A stretch of DNA of 9,358 bases from Pseudomonadota bacterium (GTDB lineage: Bacteria > Pseudomonadota > Gammaproteobacteria > Enterobacterales > Succinivibrionaceae), in assembly GCA_023460615.1 (NCBI GenBank), contig JAEWPL010000120.1, forward strand, positions 1 through 9,358. The letters run 5' to 3'. The translations under genes and the position numbers were made by a program. How positions within the stretch are numbered: position 1 is the first letter of the stretch; every line of letters starts with the position of its first letter. Below, piece after piece: positions 6,719 to 9,358 of this stretch. The notes beneath the pieces were generated by a model, which saw only the letters and a list, made by a program, of their open reading frames with translations, made no database searches and was not told the origin of the DNA.

Positions 6719-7471
6719 CTACTCCATCCTATCGCCACCAGTCATATTTAAATTAACACCATTTATATACGAAGACTTTTCAGACAATAAGAATTCAATA
6801 CAGGAAACAACTTCCTCTACACTAGCATTACGTTTCATGGTTGAATTCATAGCATTCATTTCAATAAGCTTACTATCAAGATTATCAAGAAGCTTTGACT
6901 CAAACATATTAGGTGACACAGCATTTATTGTTATACCTTTGCCTGAGTATTCACTTGCACTAGCTTTAAGTAGTCCTAATAAAGCGTATTTTGCAATTAC
7001 GTAGTTTGACATAAATTTAGGAGGTACACCTAAAGTATATGCTGTTAGCATTAAAACTACTTTACCAAATTTAGCCTTCGCCATTGCAGGAAGAAAAGTT
7101 TTAAAGATTTGAGCAATAGAGTTTACCTGAAGATTAAGCTCATGACTTACTAGATCCCAATTGAAATCTTTAAGTCTCATATATTGAAATTTAGAAGCAG
7201 CTAGATGCAAAATGTGAGTTGGTACAACATCAAATGATTGAATATAGCTTATCCATGATGATAATTGATTAGCATCTGTTAAATCGCATTGAGTAAGCTC
7301 TAACTTAATGTGTTTTAGTTCTTGAGATAACTTTAGTAATTTGTCTTTATTACTAAAGTACTGACAAAAAGCTATACTTTGCTCAGTATCTGTAAATTTT
7401 TGATCTTCTCTTTTTAAGCATTCAATTGCAAGCTCTGAGGATGCACCTGTAATCACATAAATCTTTTGCAT
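6719..7471 (-). CDS. Short-chain dehydrogenase/reductase (SDR), FabG-like, with altered active site
   Basis: This 250-residue single-domain protein has the SDR Rossmann layout: the nucleotide-binding start YVITGASSELA (5-15), CDLTD (62-66) for the adenine pocket, LHLAAS (88-93) in place of NNAG, structural Asn117, Tyr157 and Lys161 of the YxxxK motif (NYVIAKYAL), and NAVSPNMFES (183-192). Two points are odd. The TGxxxGxG loop has Glu13 and Ala15 where glycines are usual. The catalytic Ser position, 13 residues before Tyr157, is Ala144 (GCA, one base from the Ser codon TCA). Relatives reduce 3-oxoacyl-ACP or sugar intermediates with NAD(P)H, and this one may be impaired or use another mechanism. 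It is the last gene of the minus-strand unit; its ATG shares one base with the hydratase stop (TAATG), indicating translational coupling, and GGAG lies 10 bases upstream. Acting on an ACP-bound acyl group is inferred from its neighbours. Confidence 0.85.
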   Translation of the reverse strand: MQKIYVITGASSELAIECLKREDQKFTDTEQSIAFCQYFSNKDKLLKLSQELKHIKLELTQCDLTDANQLSSWISYIQSFDVVPTHILHLAASKFQYMRLKDFNWDLVSHELNLQVNSIAQIFKTFLPAMAKAKFGKVVLMLTAYTLGVPPKFMSNYVIAKYALLGLLKASASEYSGKGITINAVSPNMFESKLLDNLDSKLIEMNAMNSTMKRNASVEEVVSCIEFLLSEKSSYINGVNLNMTGGDRME

Positions 7472-7893
7472 TATTCAACTACTCCAACACTAAGAGAAGC
7501 TCTAGATACTTTTTCATTATGCTGATTTAAAATATGAGCTTTTATCTTAATGCGATGAAATCTCTCATCCATTTCAGATATTTTACCTATAATCGTTAAT
7601 GTATCACCGATGTACACAGGCTTAGGCCATTGAACATCACATTCATGAAAAAGACATCTTTGACCTGGTAGATATACACCTACAAGGGTTGAGTAAAAGG
7701 ATGCTGTAAGCATTCCATATACTATTTTATCCTGATACCCCATCCTAACTGCGTAATTAGAGTCAAGATGCATAGGGTTGATATCACCTGTAAGTTTTGT
7801 AAACGTGTCTTGTAGTTCTTGGTTAACTGTTACAGAAAAACTTTCAGTCAAGCCTATTGAAAGCTCACTCCAAGAGTAGTTTTTACATTCCAT
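7471..7893 (-). CDS. MaoC-type hot-dog (R)-hydratase/dehydratase
   Basis: This 140-residue protein has the complete hydratase-2 signature of MaoC/PhaJ proteins at 31-48: F-T-K-L-T-G-D-I-N-P-M-H-L then Ala48, with catalytic Asp37 and His42. It is followed by the hot-dog central helix region IVYGMLTASFYSTLVG (57-72) and the strands around QWPKPVYIGDTL (88-99). Length is normal for the single hot-dog form. Such enzymes interconvert (2E)-enoyl and (R)-3-hydroxyacyl thioesters, on CoA or ACP. Here an acyl carrier protein gene ends 6 bases upstream and an SDR overlaps its stop, so an ACP-bound substrate is likely. No clear Shine-Dalgarno precedes the ATG at 7893-7891, so translation probably depends on coupling to the gene before it. 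The acyl chain cannot be told from sequence. Confidence 0.88.
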   Translation of the reverse strand: MECKNYSWSELSIGLTESFSVTVNQELQDTFTKLTGDINPMHLDSNYAVRMGYQDKIVYGMLTASFYSTLVGVYLPGQRCLFHECDVQWPKPVYIGDTLTIIGKISEMDERFHRIKIKAHILNQHNEKVSRASLSVGVVE

Positions 7894-7899
7894 AAAACT

Positions 7900-8142
7900 T
7901 TAACTTAGCTTCTTTTCAATAAGTGAAATAAACTCACCGACATTCTTTGTACTAATTACTTCCTCAGTCGTAAAAGAAACATTGAATTTTGCTTCAATGT
8001 CATTGATAAGATTAATGTGAGACAAAGAATCCCAATCCTCAACATCATTTGAGGTCATTTTATCAAACAGCACAATAGAATCGTCATCAAAGACATCTCT
8101 AAAAATCTCTTGTAGTTTTTGTACCACTTCATCTCTAGTCAT
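7900..8142 (-). CDS. Acyl carrier protein (discrete, glycan-locus type)
   Basis: This 80-residue acidic protein has the ACP four-helix pattern. Ser39 in VEDWDSLSHINLI (34-46) is the phosphopantetheine attachment site; the D-S-L core is intact. It differs from the housekeeping AcpP, whose motif is usually GADSLD, and the EDWDSLSH form is common in ACPs of secondary-metabolite and glycan clusters. Its ATG lies 3 bases after the FkbH-like stop, and its AAGGA ribosome site sits in the last codons of that gene, so the two products are made together. The expected partner is the FkbH-like protein, which in characterised systems loads a glyceryl unit on such an ACP. The MaoC and SDR proteins may then act on an acyl-ACP. 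It is cytosolic. Confidence 0.92.
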   Translation of the reverse strand: MTRDEVVQKLQEIFRDVFDDDSIVLFDKMTSNDVEDWDSLSHINLINDIEAKFNVSFTTEEVISTKNVGEFISLIEKKLS

Positions 8143-8145
8143 AAT

Positions 8146-9358
8146 TTATTCCTTTGTAATAAAAAAATCTGGTGTAATTGATAAATTAGTTAATGAGTAC
8201 TCTTTTACTAATTCCTCATTTACTTTATTTGAAGATTCAAGTTCAAAACCTAAACTCTCGTAAAAGTTTTCAACCATCTTATTCTTTTTAGTTTGCAGAT
8301 ACTCTCCTATTACTGTTGTGCAATTATGATCTTTTGCGATAGATAATATCTTTGCAAACATCATGTTCTCAACAGTTCTTTTTAGTACTCTACAACTCAT
8401 AACCCAGGTGTCGATAAAACAAGTATCACCTTTTAATTTTAAGATGACACAGGATATGATGCCATAGTTACTGAAACTATCGCTTAATTTAGCATATAAG
8501 CATACTGTGTTTTTATCAGTTATAAAGTTGTGAATATCAGCTTCTGTATATCTTATGGTTCTTAAATTAAATTGATTTGACTTATTTATAAGCTGAGCAA
8601 ATCTTGAAACTTCAGAGTCTGTAGTTTGATACACCCCCCCCTTCATTTCTAGAGCTTGAAGATACTCAGTATAATTTACAAACTTCTCCTGCATTGCCAT
8701 GCGCTCTTTGTTCTCTAGATAAGATTGAGAGCGAACTAAATCTTCTTTGGTAATTTGTAACCACTCAAATGGGTGCTCTTTTTCCATTTGTAAGACATAT
8801 AATGCAGGATCATTTGGAACCTCAATTACTCTAACTTCAGGTAAGTACTGTTTTACAATTTCTCTCTCAGCAGGATTATCATCAAAGAAAACTAAACTAT
8901 CGGTTCCAATATTTAATTGTTGAGATATTGCTTTTAAGTTTTCTGCTTTATTCTCCCAATTTGCAACAAAACATGAAATATCATCTAATTTTAAAATCAT
9001 GTTTTCATTTTTCAAAAACGGCTCTTTTGCAATATCCAGCTCATTCTTACTGCATACTGACAAAATGACACCTCGTCGCTTAAGATTTAAGCAATAACTT
9101 TGAAATTCTCTAAAGGCTTCACCTACTGCATTATTAGGATCAATTTGAATACCATCAAAGCCTACGTCTCCAACTACGCCACCCCAAAGGGTATTATCTA
9201 AATCAAGCACCAAACACTTTTTGGTATTACCATTTAAAGCCTTAATTTCTTGAACGAATAAATCTACAAATTCAGGCATGAACTCCAAACTTACCGGTGC
9301 TTTATTTAAATAGTAAGCTGAATAGTTAAACCAATTATATTTACCAATATTATTAGAT
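8146..9358 (-). CDS. FkbH-like HAD-IIIC protein, N-terminus outside the window
   Basis: The frame is open to the right edge, giving 403 visible residues; homologues are usually about 550-600, so roughly 150-200 N-terminal residues are missing. A TTG at 9288 is internal, because the 23 residues before it (including FNYSAYYLNKAPVS) already match the family. Counting from the edge: HAD motif I DLDNTLWGG with Asp52 and Asp54, the SVCSKN segment (100-105), FFDDNPAERE (157-166) with Asp159/Asp160, and the C-terminal GNAT-like part starting near QLINKSNQFNLRTIRY (255-270). Characterised relatives (FK506-type and tetronate pathways) take glyceryl from 1,3-bisphosphoglycerate to an ACP; others sit in surface-glycan loci. 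The ACP gene follows after 3 bases. Codons for Lys239-Gly-Gly-Val242 contain eight consecutive G, in a stretch between domains that should tolerate variation; this frame is intact here. Confidence 0.9.
   Translation of the reverse strand, partial: SNNIGKYNWFNYSAYYLNKAPVSLEFMPEFVDLFVQEIKALNGNTKKCLVLDLDNTLWGGVVGDVGFDGIQIDPNNAVGEAFREFQSYCLNLKRRGVILSVCSKNELDIAKEPFLKNENMILKLDDISCFVANWENKAENLKAISQQLNIGTDSLVFFDDNPAEREIVKQYLPEVRVIEVPNDPALYVLQMEKEHPFEWLQITKEDLVRSQSYLENKERMAMQEKFVNYTEYLQALEMKGGVYQTTDSEVSRFAQLINKSNQFNLRTIRYTEADIHNFITDKNTVCLYAKLSDSFSNYGIISCVILKLKGDTCFIDTWVMSCRVLKRTVENMMFAKILSIAKDHNCTTVIGEYLQTKKNKMVENFYESLGFELESSNKVNEELVKEYSLTNLSITPDFFITKE
8634..8641 (-). repeat. Homopolymeric G8 tract inside the fkbH-like gene (candidate phase-variation tract)
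   Basis: Eight C on the plus strand read as eight G in the coding strand (AAG GGG GGG GTG). I noticed no comparable G or C run elsewhere in this AT-rich window. With eight G the gene is open. With seven, translation stops at a TAA 17 codons after the tract. With nine, it stops at a TGA after about 8 codons. Both off states remove the C-terminal GNAT-like part. Confidence 0.8.

Noticed and set aside
6672..7004. 110-codon plus-strand open frame
   Set aside because: It is mostly antisense to the C-terminal part of the SDR gene, and its start lies in the terminator region; no family features.
9286..9288. TTG as start of the FkbH-like gene
   Set aside because: The frame remains open upstream to the window edge and the upstream residues fit the FkbH family, so the TTG is internal.
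1..9358. tRNA, rRNA, CRISPR array, insertion sequence or attachment site
   Set aside because: I saw no tRNA-like cloverleaf sequence, regularly spaced repeats, transposase motifs or flanking duplications in the window.

Overview
This is an AT-rich, gene-dense bacterial window. The Lon AAA+ and protease domains closely resemble those of gammaproteobacterial Lon, and the AAA-ATPase-like gene at the left edge is of a type common in gut anaerobes. An AT-rich, host-associated gammaproteobacterium (Succinivibrionaceae-like) fits, but this taxonomic guess is low confidence.

Left part (1-3975, all minus strand): the 5' portion of an AAA-ATPase-like/PD-(D/E)XK family gene that runs off the left edge, then a lon gene with a small, unrecognised 127-residue gene 7 bases behind it. 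lon has a very good heat-shock (RpoH-type) promoter match. lon is not in the clpP-clpX-lon-hupB order known from E. coli.

Intergenic stretch (3976-4397): it holds the lon promoter, a strong minus-strand intrinsic terminator with a promoter about 40 bases upstream of it (together a candidate sRNA of about 70 nt), a block of three alternating ACCTTTT half-sites, and the probable promoter of the rightward genes.

Right part (4398-9358): two convergent transcription units that look like a surface-glycan modification locus. Rightward are a DUF2172/DUF4910 aminopeptidase-like protein and an AAC(3)-family N-acyltransferase. Leftward, entering from the right edge, are an FkbH-like HAD-IIIC protein (N-terminus outside the window), an acyl carrier protein, a MaoC-type hydratase and an SDR, with 3-base, 6-base and overlapping junctions. 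A nested hairpin separates the two units. From memory, the gene set parallels the Campylobacter jejuni flagellin-glycan region Cj1295-Cj1304 (Cj1295 DUF2172-type protein, Cj1296/1297 AAC(3)-like, acpP2, Cj1302 HAD-IIIC, fabH2, acpP3). The inferred logic is that FkbH loads a small acid (glyceryl in characterised relatives) on the ACP, SDR/MaoC enzymes tailor an acyl group, and an acyltransferase places it on a sugar.

The most striking sequence signal is a run of eight G in the coding strand of the fkbH-like gene. Losing or gaining one G leads to a stop within about 20 codons, so it is a classic candidate contingency (phase-variation) tract, and the gene is in the ON frame here.
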